A DNA stretch of 41,685 nt from Pseudomonadota bacterium (GTDB lineage: Bacteria; CALINM01). The stretch is taken from the NCBI GenBank assembly GCA_026415985.1, contig JAOAGA010000004.1, forward strand, positions 1-41,685, read 5' to 3'. Numbering within the stretch: the stretch's first letter is position 1; each line of letters begins with the position of its first letter. Positions 1-7,995 of the stretch are shown here, piece after piece. The translations under genes and the position numbers were made by a program. The notes beneath the pieces are model-generated. The model had not been told where the DNA came from, did no database searches, and worked only from the letters and a program-made list of their open reading frames with translations.

Positions 1-111
1 CTGGAAAAATTTCAATCTATGGGAATACCTACTATAAATTATGGTGTGTTTATCTCTAATTTTTATGAAATTGACAATAAAGCATTGGAACCATTCAGGA
101 GTATAAGATGA
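1..111 (+). CDS. C-terminal tail of an unidentified protein (5' end outside window)
   Basis: Frame 1 is open from the first base and ends at TGA 109-111, giving the last 36 residues of a protein (it ends in PFRSIR). The stop overlaps the start of the next gene as ATGA, so the two are probably cotranscribed and translationally coupled. I do not recognise the fragment. Because its neighbour is a hydrogenase-like sensor-regulator, this may be another part of the same signalling or redox unit, but that is inference from position only. Confidence 0.6.
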   Translation: MEKFQSMGIPTINYGVFISNFYEIDNKALEPFRSIR

Positions 112-2363
112 TCATACAGACAAAAGAAGGTTTGTGTAAAAAGTGTTATTCATGCATTAGAGGGTGTCCCGTTAAAGCAATAAAGGTACAGAACGAGCAG
201 GCGTATGTTCTGCAGGAAAACTGCATTGTCTGTGGAAACTGTATAAAGGTCTGCTCTCAGGAAGCAAAGGATGTAGAAAAGGGGTTAGCAGTTGAAGATG
301 CCCTGAAAAAAAACAAAAAGCTCGTGGCGCTTTTAGCACCATCCTTTGTCTCCTATTATCAGGAGGTACACCCTTTACAGGTTGTATCGGCTTTAAGAAA
401 ATTAGGGTTTAGTTATATCTACGAAGTTGCGTACGGGGCAGAAATAATTATAGATAAGTACAAAGATTTTATTATTAAAGCTAAAACAACTGAAAAGAAA
501 ACCTATCTATCCTCCCCCTGCCCTGCAATTGTTAATTTAATAACAAAATTTTATCCGGAATTAATAGGCAATCTCATACCTATCGCCTCTCCGATGATAG
601 CAATGGGGAGATTAATTAAAGAAAAAATAGATAAATCACTTATATTCTTTATTGGTCCATGTGTTGCCAAAAAAAATGAGATAAAAGATGATACATCTGC
701 TATTGATGCGGTCTTGACCTTTAAAGAACTCGATGAAGAGTTCATAAAAAGAGATATTAACCCTAAAAGAAAAAGTTTTTCAGACTTCGATGGATACTTC
801 CCTCGTGTAGGAAGATCCTTTGCCCTTTCCGGTGGACTTCTTAAAACCGCTTCAATCGGAACAGACATTCTTGACAGTGACATCCTTGTAATTGATGGAA
901 AGGATGAAGTTATCAGCTTTTTGCATTCCCTGAAAAATAACGAGATAAATCCAAAGTTTGTAGATATTCTTTTTTGCAAAGGTTGCATAGACGGTCCGAT
1001 AATGAAAGAAAAAGGAACAATTTACGAAAGGGCTGAAAAAGTAAAAAGGTATATTAAAGATTATTACTTTCAGGGAGAGTATGAAGAGAAGGTTTTGCCT
1101 CAAATGGGTTTAGAACGTACTTTCACACAAAAGGATAGATTAATTTTTATAGAACCTAAAGAAGAGGATATCAAAAAGATCTTAGATGAGATGAAAAGCT
1201 ATAACGGCGGAGAGAATTTAAACTGTGGCGCCTGCGGTTATGACAATTGTTATGAAAAAGCAAAGGCAGTGGTTATGGGGCTTGCAGAGATAGAGATGTG
1301 CCTGCCTTACCTTTTAAACAAGATATCTGTCAATAATATCAACCTTTTAAACGATTACAAGATAATTCAGAAAGAGCTCTATAAAGAAAAGGATTTTAGT
1401 TTTATACTCGGTAAGACTCAAAAAATGAGAGAGGTATGGGAACAGATTGAAAAAGTTGCCCTTACCAATACTACCGTTCTTTTAAGAGGCGAAAGCGGAA
1501 CGGGAAAGGAGATGGTTGCCACATTAATTCATCAGAAATCAATTCGTAACGACAGACCTGTGATAACCGTAAACTGTACAACCCTGACAGAACATTTACT
1601 TGAAAGCGAGCTTTTCGGACATATAAAAGGCTCCTTTACGGGTGCCATTGAAAACAAAAAGGGGCTTTTTGAAGTGGCACACAATGGCACGATTTTTCTC
1701 GACGAGATCGGGGATATGCCGATCAACCTACAGACAAAGCTTTTAAGGGTCTTGCAAAATGGTGAGATTAGACCTCTCGGGAGTAACGAAGTAAAAAAGA
1801 TTGATGTCAGAGTTATAGCAGCAACCAATAGAAACTTAGAGCAACTGATAGAAGAAGGAAAGTTTCGTGAAGATTTATATTACAGATTGAATGTTTTCAG
1901 CATTCATCTGCCACCTTTAAGAGATAGAAAAGATGATATTCCTTACTTTCTGCACTATCTCATAGAGACAAACTCAAAAAAATTAGGTAAAAAGATTGTA
2001 TCCTATGAAAAAGAGATTATTAAATATTTAAAAGCCTATAACTGGCCCGGTAATATAAGAGAGCTGGCAAATGTGGTGGAAAGGGCAATAATACTGGCTC
2101 AAGGTGACGAACTTAAGCTAAAAGATTTTCCAATCCACATACAATCAGTTACACCAGAAACTGAAATTATCGCTTCAAATAAAAACCTTTGGGAACAAAG
2201 AGATGAACAACTGGCATTATTTGAAAAAAATCTAATTAAGAGATACCTCAAACAAACGATGGGAAATGTCAAAAAGGCATCAGAATTGGCTGGAATTCCA
2301 AGACCCACATTTCACAATCTTATGAAAAAATATAGTATTAGAAGAGAGGACATTTTTCTATAA
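108..2363 (+). CDS. [FeFe]-hydrogenase-like iron-sulfur sensor fused to a sigma-54 activator
   Basis: A cytoplasmic one-component regulator, by domain content. Residues 1-60 carry two 4Fe-4S motifs (C10/13/16/20 and C39/42/45/49). Residues about 65-350 resemble the large-subunit C-terminal domain of [FeFe] hydrogenase, with H-cluster-like cysteines C138 (SSPCPA), C185 (GPCVAKKNE) and C290/C293 (FCKGCIDGP). A PF04060-type Fe-S domain follows (C373/376/381/398). Residues about 430-665 are a sigma-54-interacting AAA+ ATPase with Walker A GESGTGKE (461-468), the GSFTGA loop (508-513) and Walker B FLDE (to 533). A Fis-type helix-turn-helix ends the protein (about 712-745). AGGAG lies 6 bases before the ATG. 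The hydrogenase domain departs from catalytic enzymes (no second L1 cysteine, CxxC in place of CxxxC), so I infer sensing of H2 or redox state rather than bulk catalysis. Targets probably lie outside the window; I saw no convincing -24/-12 promoter here. Confidence 0.88.
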   Translation: MIIQTKEGLCKKCYSCIRGCPVKAIKVQNEQAYVLQENCIVCGNCIKVCSQEAKDVEKGLAVEDALKKNKKLVALLAPSFVSYYQEVHPLQVVSALRKLGFSYIYEVAYGAEIIIDKYKDFIIKAKTTEKKTYLSSPCPAIVNLITKFYPELIGNLIPIASPMIAMGRLIKEKIDKSLIFFIGPCVAKKNEIKDDTSAIDAVLTFKELDEEFIKRDINPKRKSFSDFDGYFPRVGRSFALSGGLLKTASIGTDILDSDILVIDGKDEVISFLHSLKNNEINPKFVDILFCKGCIDGPIMKEKGTIYERAEKVKRYIKDYYFQGEYEEKVLPQMGLERTFTQKDRLIFIEPKEEDIKKILDEMKSYNGGENLNCGACGYDNCYEKAKAVVMGLAEIEMCLPYLLNKISVNNINLLNDYKIIQKELYKEKDFSFILGKTQKMREVWEQIEKVALTNTTVLLRGESGTGKEMVATLIHQKSIRNDRPVITVNCTTLTEHLLESELFGHIKGSFTGAIENKKGLFEVAHNGTIFLDEIGDMPINLQTKLLRVLQNGEIRPLGSNEVKKIDVRVIAATNRNLEQLIEEGKFREDLYYRLNVFSIHLPPLRDRKDDIPYFLHYLIETNSKKLGKKIVSYEKEIIKYLKAYNWPGNIRELANVVERAIILAQGDELKLKDFPIHIQSVTPETEIIASNKNLWEQRDEQLALFEKNLIKRYLKQTMGNVKKASELAGIPRPTFHNLMKKYSIRREDIFL

Positions 2364-2371
2364 TTTTGTAT

Positions 2372-2387
2372 TTTGTAAAGTTACAAA
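2372..2387. repeat. 7-bp inverted repeat between convergent genes
   Basis: TTTGTAA and TTACAAA flank a two-base AG centre in the 105-base gap between the sensor-regulator and the convergent ferredoxin gene. It is AT-rich with a tiny loop and no strong T-run, so it is a poor terminator. It may be a protein site or chance. Confidence 0.25.
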
Positions 2388-2468
2388 GTCATTTTAACTA
2401 AAAAATTGTTTCTGCTTATAACTTGAAGATTAAAAACAGATTAGCTACACATGACAGGAAAAATTATA

Positions 2469-3323
2469 TTAGCCTAAACTTATAAATCTTTTTATCTTTC
2501 TCTTAAAACTATCTATCAGAAATGGAGTTAGTCTCTTTTTCTCCTTAAGTATTGATAAAAAAAGCTCCTTTCGGGTTGACGGTATCTCTTCCTTATCCTG
2601 TCTTTCAATAAGACTTATTGCACCAAAGTAACAACTACTTATACAGGCTCCACAACCCAGACATGCAGATTTATCTATCTTGGCTACTCTTTTTCTCTCA
2701 GTTTTTTCACAGGATATACACTTAATATTACAATTTTTTATGCATTTTCCACAAAAATCACACTTATCTCCATCAATTTCTGCAATAAATCTGGTTTTTG
2801 CAATACCACTTTTATAACCCATCATAACTCCTGCCATTAGCTCACAACAACAATTACAGCAATTGCATATAAAAGACTGCCTGTTTCTTATGTTATCGGT
2901 AACATGGGTTAACCCGTGTTCTCTTGCCTTATCAAGAACTTTTATTAATTCCTCTACCGTTAACTCCTTTGCAAACCCTCTTCTAACCATAAACTGTGCT
3001 GTAGATCCTAAAGATATACAAATATCTTCCATAGGTGCTGATTTTTTACAACTTTCATTCTGATGAAATTTTTTATGCCTGCAATAACAAAGGGAAACAC
3101 CGCCATAGCCAGCTTTTCTGATAATTTTTTTTGCATCTTCATAGGTTGTAATGTTTGATGTTACAGGTATCTTATCTTCATATACCAATGTTCTTGTAAG
3201 AGGTGTTTTTCCGCCAAAGAATTCTCTTGCCTGACCGATGTCATCATGAAGATATTCAGTCATTAGTCTGGCAAGTTCTTCCATCGGCAAATCTGTTCGT
3301 TTTTTCATAAAAGTAAGTTCCAT
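2469..3323 (-). CDS. 4Fe-4S protein, C-terminal part of a frame-split gene
   Basis: Cysteine-rich protein of 284 residues with a CYCRH motif (C79, C81, then C92), an unusual cluster FICNCCNCCCE (C153, 155, 156, 158-160) and two ferredoxin-type clusters (C188/191/194/198 and C221/224/227/231). As I remember this family, single proteins of about 400-500 residues carry an N-terminal winged-helix-like segment, then a GFFEF-type motif, then exactly this cysteine order. Here the N-terminal part is the adjacent upstream frame, overlapping by 19 bases. Reading through would give GLW-ELTFMKKR if one G were added to the GG at 3320-3321. This start ATG therefore probably lies inside the original protein. 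It could be a sequencing error, a real frameshift, or two coupled polypeptides. The role is electron transfer, partner unknown. The gene is convergent with the hydrogenase-like sensor. Confidence 0.8.
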   Translation of the reverse strand: MELTFMKKRTDLPMEELARLMTEYLHDDIGQAREFFGGKTPLTRTLVYEDKIPVTSNITTYEDAKKIIRKAGYGGVSLCYCRHKKFHQNESCKKSAPMEDICISLGSTAQFMVRRGFAKELTVEELIKVLDKAREHGLTHVTDNIRNRQSFICNCCNCCCELMAGVMMGYKSGIAKTRFIAEIDGDKCDFCGKCIKNCNIKCISCEKTERKRVAKIDKSACLGCGACISSCYFGAISLIERQDKEEIPSTRKELFLSILKEKKRLTPFLIDSFKRKIKRFISLG

Positions 3324-3634
3324 AAGCCGATGAATCCCGGAAGCAGTAAATAAAAAACTTCTTCTCCACAGGTGAAATCCATCACCAAACCTTTATCTGC
3401 CATCCTGTCAAGTATTGGTTTTAGTTCCTTTTCAGGGATTTTGCTATAAGATGATATTTCATTTATAGTAGCTTCCGTAAGAGGAAACTTAGACGCCACA
3501 TACGCCTCTTTTTCATCAAAAATCAAAGAAAGTATCTCTCTTAGCTTTTCGTTATCATATAAACCTATAGGATATTTATTCAGTCTATCAATCAAAGGAA
3601 TAAGAACTTCTTTAGAAAGTGATAAATGCCCCAT
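3305..3634 (-). CDS. N-terminal part of the split 4Fe-4S protein
   Basis: 109 residues with a helical, winged-helix-like region (about 25-95) and no cysteine cluster of its own. It ends PGFIGLWNLLL just after the point where the family continues in the other frame. The ATG overlaps the upstream stop as TAATG, and AGGA lies about 8 bases before it, so translation of this start looks genuine. The last four residues are probably out-of-frame read-through. Together with the following frame it would make a protein of about 390 residues. No slippery heptamer for programmed -1 frameshifting is visible near 3318-3330. An alternative is a natural split with translation restart at the ATG 19 bases before this stop. 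Confidence 0.7.
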   Translation of the reverse strand: MGHLSLSKEVLIPLIDRLNKYPIGLYDNEKLREILSLIFDEKEAYVASKFPLTEATINEISSYSKIPEKELKPILDRMADKGLVMDFTCGEEVFYLLLPGFIGLWNLLL

Positions 3635-4185
3635 TATTTTTGTCCTAACATTCCTTTTTTTAACTCTTCATCAACTGGTTTGTTACCAATATAGATAGAC
3701 AAAAGTCCAAAGGCAAGTCTGTTAGATTTTATAATCCCTAAGACCTTATTGTTGTGTTTTGTAATTACTGTCCCATCTGACAATAATACAAGTTCTAACG
3801 TATCTCCCACATTAAAGTCTGAATTAAATTGAGAAAAAAACTTTTTACCAGCCTCTGACTCCGGTATGTCTGGAGCAATGCTCTGAAAAGCTTCTTTAAT
3901 TGTATCGGTTACCTTATTCTTTTCAACTTTATGCAAAAAATCAAGCCTGATGACCTTATCTGAACCATCAGAAACAGCCTCGTCATAGTTTGTAACCTTT
4001 TTTGTTGTATATAGTGATGCAACATAAACCTTGACAAACCATTTTTTTCTGATGCCATAGCCATTTAATTTTAATTGATTGTTGTTTAAGGTAATTGTTT
4101 CCGATATATTAACACCTGAGACATTTAACCCATAAAGAGGTACTGATATGACTAATAATAAAAAAATTAAAAATATATTTTTCAT
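3634..4185 (-). CDS. Chalcone isomerase-like secreted protein
   Basis: 183 residues with a clear signal peptide (MKNIFLIFLLLVISVPLYG) and the family motif NGYGIRKKWFVKVYVASLY at about 41-59, typical of the bacterial chalcone isomerase-like domain (Chalcone_3 type). These bacterial proteins are exported, and their role is mostly unknown; fatty-acid or small-molecule binding has been suggested for the fold, and true flavonoid isomerase activity is not expected. Its stop overlaps the start of the ferredoxin N-terminal frame by one base (TAATG), so those genes share a transcript. A strong terminator separates it from fadL upstream, so it should have its own promoter in or near the 67-base gap. 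Confidence 0.75.
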   Translation of the reverse strand: MKNIFLIFLLLVISVPLYGLNVSGVNISETITLNNNQLKLNGYGIRKKWFVKVYVASLYTTKKVTNYDEAVSDGSDKVIRLDFLHKVEKNKVTDTIKEAFQSIAPDIPESEAGKKFFSQFNSDFNVGDTLELVLLSDGTVITKHNNKVLGIIKSNRLAFGLLSIYIGNKPVDEELKKGMLGQK

Positions 4186-4192
4186 AATCTAA

Positions 4193-4227
4193 TAAAAAAA
4201 ATTTACGGGGAGAAATCATTCTCCCCG
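4193..4227 (-). terminator. Rho-independent terminator of the FadL gene
   Basis: A perfect 9-bp stem, CGGGGAGAA / TTCTCCCCG (4206-4227) with loop ATCA. On the minus strand it is followed by TAAA and a run of seven T (4194-4200). It lies 26 bases past the fadL stop. Confidence 0.85.
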
Positions 4228-4252
4228 ATTAATTATAAAAGGAAGATATTAT

Positions 4253-5584
4253 TTAAAAATTATAATTTAGCTGTGCACTGAGGATTTTAACGTTACAATC
4301 ATAGGTGCCTTTTAAATTACCCCTCGTTGCGTTTTCATTAGTTGTTGTTGCTACCTGATTAATTTTGGGATCATTTACAAAAAGATACGCAGCGCCCAAA
4401 TCTAATGAAACTTTATCTGAAAACTTGTAACCAAGGCCGGCAGATATCCATTTTCTGCTTCCATCGGGTATCCTTGGAGTTCTGTATTCAGGGCTTGTTA
4501 CAGGCGTCTCATCATAGGCAATACCAAATCTGTAAGTCCTTTTGTCTGTTGCATAGTAGCTTAATCCCAAAGAGTAGCGGTAATTATCATCCCAGTTTTC
4601 AGTTGTCAAGATGTCAGAAGCACCATTACTACTCTTAACTCGAAGCTCTTTGAATCTGCTCCACTTTGTCCAACTTACATCTGCCATTACCGCCAACTTA
4701 GGTGTAATTTTTGAATAAAAAGAAGCAGAAGCGGTATCAGGAAGATCAACATCTGCAGTAACAGACCGGTTTTGTAAATTCAGATTTGATGCCAATAAGG
4801 GATGAACATTACTAAACTTTACATCGCCTTTCAAAGATTGCTGAACTCTTGAACGATAGGACAAACCAAAACGAGTATCCTTAGAGAACTCATAAAGTAA
4901 TCCTGCGTTATAGCCATATCCCCATGCATCTCCTTCCAATGAAGAATAGGCATCCGTTGCCACTGACCAAACACCTACGGGAGCTCCATTTGAAGCCAAA
5001 ATAAGTTTCTGATCTACAGCACTTGAAAGCTCTGCCTTAATATATTGAGCACTAACACCAAACCCAAAACTCAATTTGTCTGTAATTCTATAGGCAAAGG
5101 AAGGATTGATATTAATTGTCATCATGTCCGATTTTATAGCATGATACCTCCCAATCCAATCACTGGGATACTCTGTCCCAAGCCCAAAGGGAACATTTAT
5201 ACCTAATCCAAAGGCTGATTTATCTGACAATTTTCTCAAATAATAAATATTCGGAACAAACTTACTAACACCACCATCTCCACCATTATTCGAACCAAGA
5301 GAGCCGATTAAAGGATTTATACGAGAAGAGCCTTCATCATGAAATTTTGCACTGGGAGAGATGAAATGAATTCCTGCTATAAACTGATTATTTAATCTTG
5401 TCATTCCTGCTGGGTTAAAAAATATTGTTGTAGCATCTTCGGCAGAGGCAGAACCACCTGCATAGGCATTGCCCAATCCACTGACACTTTGTTCAATCAA
5501 CTGAAAGCCTGCACCATACACACTTCCATAACTCAGTATTAGAATGGTAAATACAGCCCAGAGCTTAAACCGCAACTTCTTCAT
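4253..5584 (-). CDS. FadL/OmpP1-family outer-membrane channel
   Basis: 443 residues. A signal peptide ends near VYG-AGF, and the mature N-terminus AGFQLIEQSVSGLGNAYAGG with the NPAGM motif is diagnostic of the FadL/OmpP1/TodX family. Alternating hydrophobic strands and a C-terminal phenylalanine (QLNYNF) fit a 14-strand outer-membrane barrel. The family takes up long-chain fatty acids or other hydrophobic compounds; the substrate here is unknown. GGAGG precedes the ATG by a short spacer. It has its own terminator downstream and sits 194 bases from the glutamate synthase gene, so it is likely a single-gene unit. I did not find a convincing promoter in that gap, although it is very AT-rich. Confidence 0.9.
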   Translation of the reverse strand: MKKLRFKLWAVFTILILSYGSVYGAGFQLIEQSVSGLGNAYAGGSASAEDATTIFFNPAGMTRLNNQFIAGIHFISPSAKFHDEGSSRINPLIGSLGSNNGGDGGVSKFVPNIYYLRKLSDKSAFGLGINVPFGLGTEYPSDWIGRYHAIKSDMMTININPSFAYRITDKLSFGFGVSAQYIKAELSSAVDQKLILASNGAPVGVWSVATDAYSSLEGDAWGYGYNAGLLYEFSKDTRFGLSYRSRVQQSLKGDVKFSNVHPLLASNLNLQNRSVTADVDLPDTASASFYSKITPKLAVMADVSWTKWSRFKELRVKSSNGASDILTTENWDDNYRYSLGLSYYATDKRTYRFGIAYDETPVTSPEYRTPRIPDGSRKWISAGLGYKFSDKVSLDLGAAYLFVNDPKINQVATTTNENATRGNLKGTYDCNVKILSAQLNYNF

Positions 5585-5753
5585 CCTTTTCCTCCTTTTT
5601 GTTTTTAGTCCATAGTATTTTCGTATAATTTTTCAATTTTGTCTTTAAATTTTTAAAAAAAACCAATTTTTCATTGTTAATTCAAGATTAGCAAAATATT
5701 AGGAAATTATTGGCAAGATTTAACATTATTAGATAGATTAATTATACAGAGCA

Positions 5754-5771
5754 GGGCACCTTGCGGTGCCC
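5754..5771 (-). terminator. Hairpin after the glutamate synthase gene, possible terminator
   Basis: GGGCACC / GGTGCCC with loop TTGC, just past the glutamate synthase stop. The stem is strong, but the minus-strand sequence after it is only mildly T-rich, so termination efficiency is uncertain. Confidence 0.5.
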
Positions 5772-5778
5772 CTTATGT

Positions 5779-7419
5779 TTAGCTACGAAGAATCTTTTTG
5801 GCGCTCTCGTCCAGAGCATCGGTAATAAATGGTATGCCTGTTTCTTGTGCTGTCTCACGGTTAGCTGAGAATAGATCATCTCTCGATATCTCTTTAAGAG
5901 TAAACTTTCTTGCACCTGCCAGCAACTGCTGTAAGCCTGCAGAAAGCTTATCCATAAGTGTCCATATTGCTAAGGCACCGAAAGGTACATTTTTCATCTC
6001 CTTTTTACCAACCTTCTTCTCTACATCGTAGTAAGATGCAAAAATTTCTTCAGGTTTTGTTCCGATGGCGGTTACAGAAGCAGGGAGCTTATCCCAGTTA
6101 CCATTTAGTTCTGCCCTCTTTTCTGGCTTTAACACTCCCTCTATGTTAGCACCTAGGAAACCGGGTATCATAGTTGCCCTACCCATACATACAAGTTTTG
6201 TAAAGGGCGCACCTAATGCTAAAGCTTTGAAGATATGGTCTTCTCTTGCCAGACCACCGGCAAATGCCATATCAATAACAGCCTTTCCCTGAGTGGCAAG
6301 TATTGATGCGTATTCATATGCCTTTGAATGGAGGAATATTGATGGAACACCCCAGGTTTCCATCATATTCCAGGGACTCATTCCGGTGCCACCACCTGAA
6401 CCATCAATTGTTAAGAGGTCTAATCCGGCCTCAGAGGCAAATTTAATTGACATAGCAAGTGCTTCCATACCATAAGAACCAGTTTTTAGCGTAATTCTCT
6501 TGTAGCCTAACTTACGAAGTCTCTTAACTTCTTTATTAAATGCTTCCTGAACCTCTGCCACATCATTAAGATCGGTATAACCTAATCTGCTATGTCTCGC
6601 AAAAGAACGAATTGCTTTATGTTTAAAGGCTTCCTGAACTTCCGGAAGGGTTGGATCCGGATCTACCACATAGCCTCTTTTCTTTAAAAAGAGGGCATAT
6701 TCCAGATCGGTAACCTGAATCTCTCCACCGATATCTTTTGCGCCCTGTCCCCATTTTAGCTCGATAATAACCTTATCGCCATATTTATCAATTACATATT
6801 CCGCAACGCCGTTTCTGGTATCTTCCACATTCATCTGAACAATAATGGCACCATATCCATCAAAATAGCGTAAAAATGTGTCAATTCTTCTGTCCAGCTC
6901 CGGAGCTTTTACAACCTTGCCATTTTTAAACTCTGCCTTTTTATCAACTCCCACTACATTTTCTCCTACGACTATTGGGAACCCTACCAAGGCTGCACCT
7001 GTTGCAAAGGACTCCCAATATCTTGCAGCAACAAAGGTTGAACCAAGTGCACCGGTCATTATTGGCACTCTTGATTTTGTTTTTACTTTGGTACCAAAAG
7101 AAGTTTCAATAGAAACGTTTGGGAAAATACAATCATCAGGAGAACTTGAAAGCCCCTTGGGCAACCCCTTTGAACCATAGTTGTAACCCTGAATTCTCAA
7201 GGCATTGTAATTAACACCTATTGCTGTGTTGTTTGCGCTTCCTGCAGTTACATAACCGAAATCACGGGGATAAAGCAATTTTCTTCCAACCATACTTGAT
7301 AGCCAAGTTTCACATTTACCCTGACAGTCGGCACGGCAAAGAGTACACAACCCAGACTCTGAAGGATTACCACGATTTGTAGTTCCTAAGACATCATTTG
7401 TTTTGGGCCACTGAATCAT
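5779..7419 (-). CDS. FMN-binding glutamate synthase family protein (archaeal-type, stand-alone)
   Basis: 546 residues matching the synthase domain of GltB, with no glutamine amidotransferase domain. The N-terminus has C25/28/32/36 (CxxCxxxCxxxC), an Fe-S-type motif. The central barrel carries LKWGQGAKDIGG and IDGSGGGTGMSP, the conserved FMN/2-oxoglutarate region of the family, followed by GGLAREDHIFKALALGA. Stand-alone versions occur in archaea and anaerobic bacteria; the nitrogen donor and electron donor are uncertain, and some relatives act on substrates other than glutamate. GAGGAGG lies just before the ATG. A TTGACA-16-TATTCT promoter lies about 180 bases upstream, overlapping the stop of the preceding gene, so read-through from the envelope operon is also possible. 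Confidence 0.85.
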   Translation of the reverse strand: MIQWPKTNDVLGTTNRGNPSESGLCTLCRADCQGKCETWLSSMVGRKLLYPRDFGYVTAGSANNTAIGVNYNALRIQGYNYGSKGLPKGLSSSPDDCIFPNVSIETSFGTKVKTKSRVPIMTGALGSTFVAARYWESFATGAALVGFPIVVGENVVGVDKKAEFKNGKVVKAPELDRRIDTFLRYFDGYGAIIVQMNVEDTRNGVAEYVIDKYGDKVIIELKWGQGAKDIGGEIQVTDLEYALFLKKRGYVVDPDPTLPEVQEAFKHKAIRSFARHSRLGYTDLNDVAEVQEAFNKEVKRLRKLGYKRITLKTGSYGMEALAMSIKFASEAGLDLLTIDGSGGGTGMSPWNMMETWGVPSIFLHSKAYEYASILATQGKAVIDMAFAGGLAREDHIFKALALGAPFTKLVCMGRATMIPGFLGANIEGVLKPEKRAELNGNWDKLPASVTAIGTKPEEIFASYYDVEKKVGKKEMKNVPFGALAIWTLMDKLSAGLQQLLAGARKFTLKEISRDDLFSANRETAQETGIPFITDALDESAKKILRS

Positions 7420-7534
7420 AAAAAAACCTCCTCTTTTTTTTCATCTCTTATATCACTAAAAATCCTTTAAAATCAATAACTTTTTTTACACATTTTTTAT
7501 GCAATAATAGGATAATAATGGAATTAAAACAAAA

Positions 7535-7557
7535 CAAAAATGATTTTTGCACAAAAA
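7535..7557. repeat. Nested inverted repeats in the leader of the glutamate synthase gene
   Basis: CAAAAA, TTTTTG and CAAAAA follow each other with 3- and 2-base spacers, so the middle arm can pair with either side. They lie within the predicted 5' leader (minus strand). All are A/T-rich and weak. Confidence 0.3.
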
Positions 7558-7596
7558 GTGGGCAATATGATTGATTTGTTGTTGGTAAAATATAGA

Positions 7597-7624
7597 AGAA
7601 TAAATTAAAACAAGTCTATGTCAA
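7597..7624 (-). promoter_or_regulatory. Candidate sigma-70 promoter for the glutamate synthase gene
   Basis: On the minus strand: TTGACA (7624-7619), 16-base spacer, TATTCT (7602-7597). The -35 is perfect and the -10 matches 4 of 6. The predicted start near 7590 gives a leader of about 170 bases. Confidence 0.45.
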
Positions 7625-7986
7625 GGCGTTTTTAAAATATTCAGTAGCTCCAAGGCATCTTTTGCCAGTGCAGAGTTTGGATATTTGATTAAGAATGTCT
7701 CCACTTCTTTCCTCACTTCTTCCTTTTCGCCTTTTTCGAGTTTATCAATCAAGCTTCTGAATGTTTCTAACTCGTCTTTTTTGACACTATCCTTGCCATA
7801 CCAAAAAAGTTCTTCTCCCTTCTCATCTTCTGCACCTCTGACACCTGCTATAGCGGTTGTCTCTTTAATATCGGAGACTTTAAACTTAGATATCCTTTCC
7901 TTGATTGTCTGAATTCTCTTGTCTCTCTCCTGACCATAAACTGATAGTGGCAAGATAAGAAACAAAATCAAAAAGAGACGATTCAT
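7621..7986 (-). CDS. Small secreted protein, last gene of the CsgG-like operon
   Basis: 121 residues: a signal peptide (MNRLFLILFLILPLSVYG), a charged middle, and a helical C-terminus that resembles one TPR-like hairpin (about 75-118: KEEVRKEVETFLIKYPNSAL). I do not recognise a named family. It starts 9 bases after the 1452-residue gene, so it is the third member of that operon. CsgG-DUF4810-DUF799 lipoprotein gene trios in Proteobacteria also include a small helical protein. The parallel in gene number and size is suggestive, but I see no clear sequence match to DUF4810. Confidence 0.65.
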   Translation of the reverse strand: MNRLFLILFLILPLSVYGQERDKRIQTIKERISKFKVSDIKETTAIAGVRGAEDEKGEELFWYGKDSVKKDELETFRSLIDKLEKGEKEEVRKEVETFLIKYPNSALAKDALELLNILKTP

Positions 7987-7995
7987 AAAGACCTC

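Noticed and set aside
3315-3335. Programmed -1 frameshift joining the two ferredoxin frames
   Set aside because: No X-XXY-YYZ slippery heptamer or obvious downstream stem is present at the frame change; a one-base deletion or sequence error fits better.
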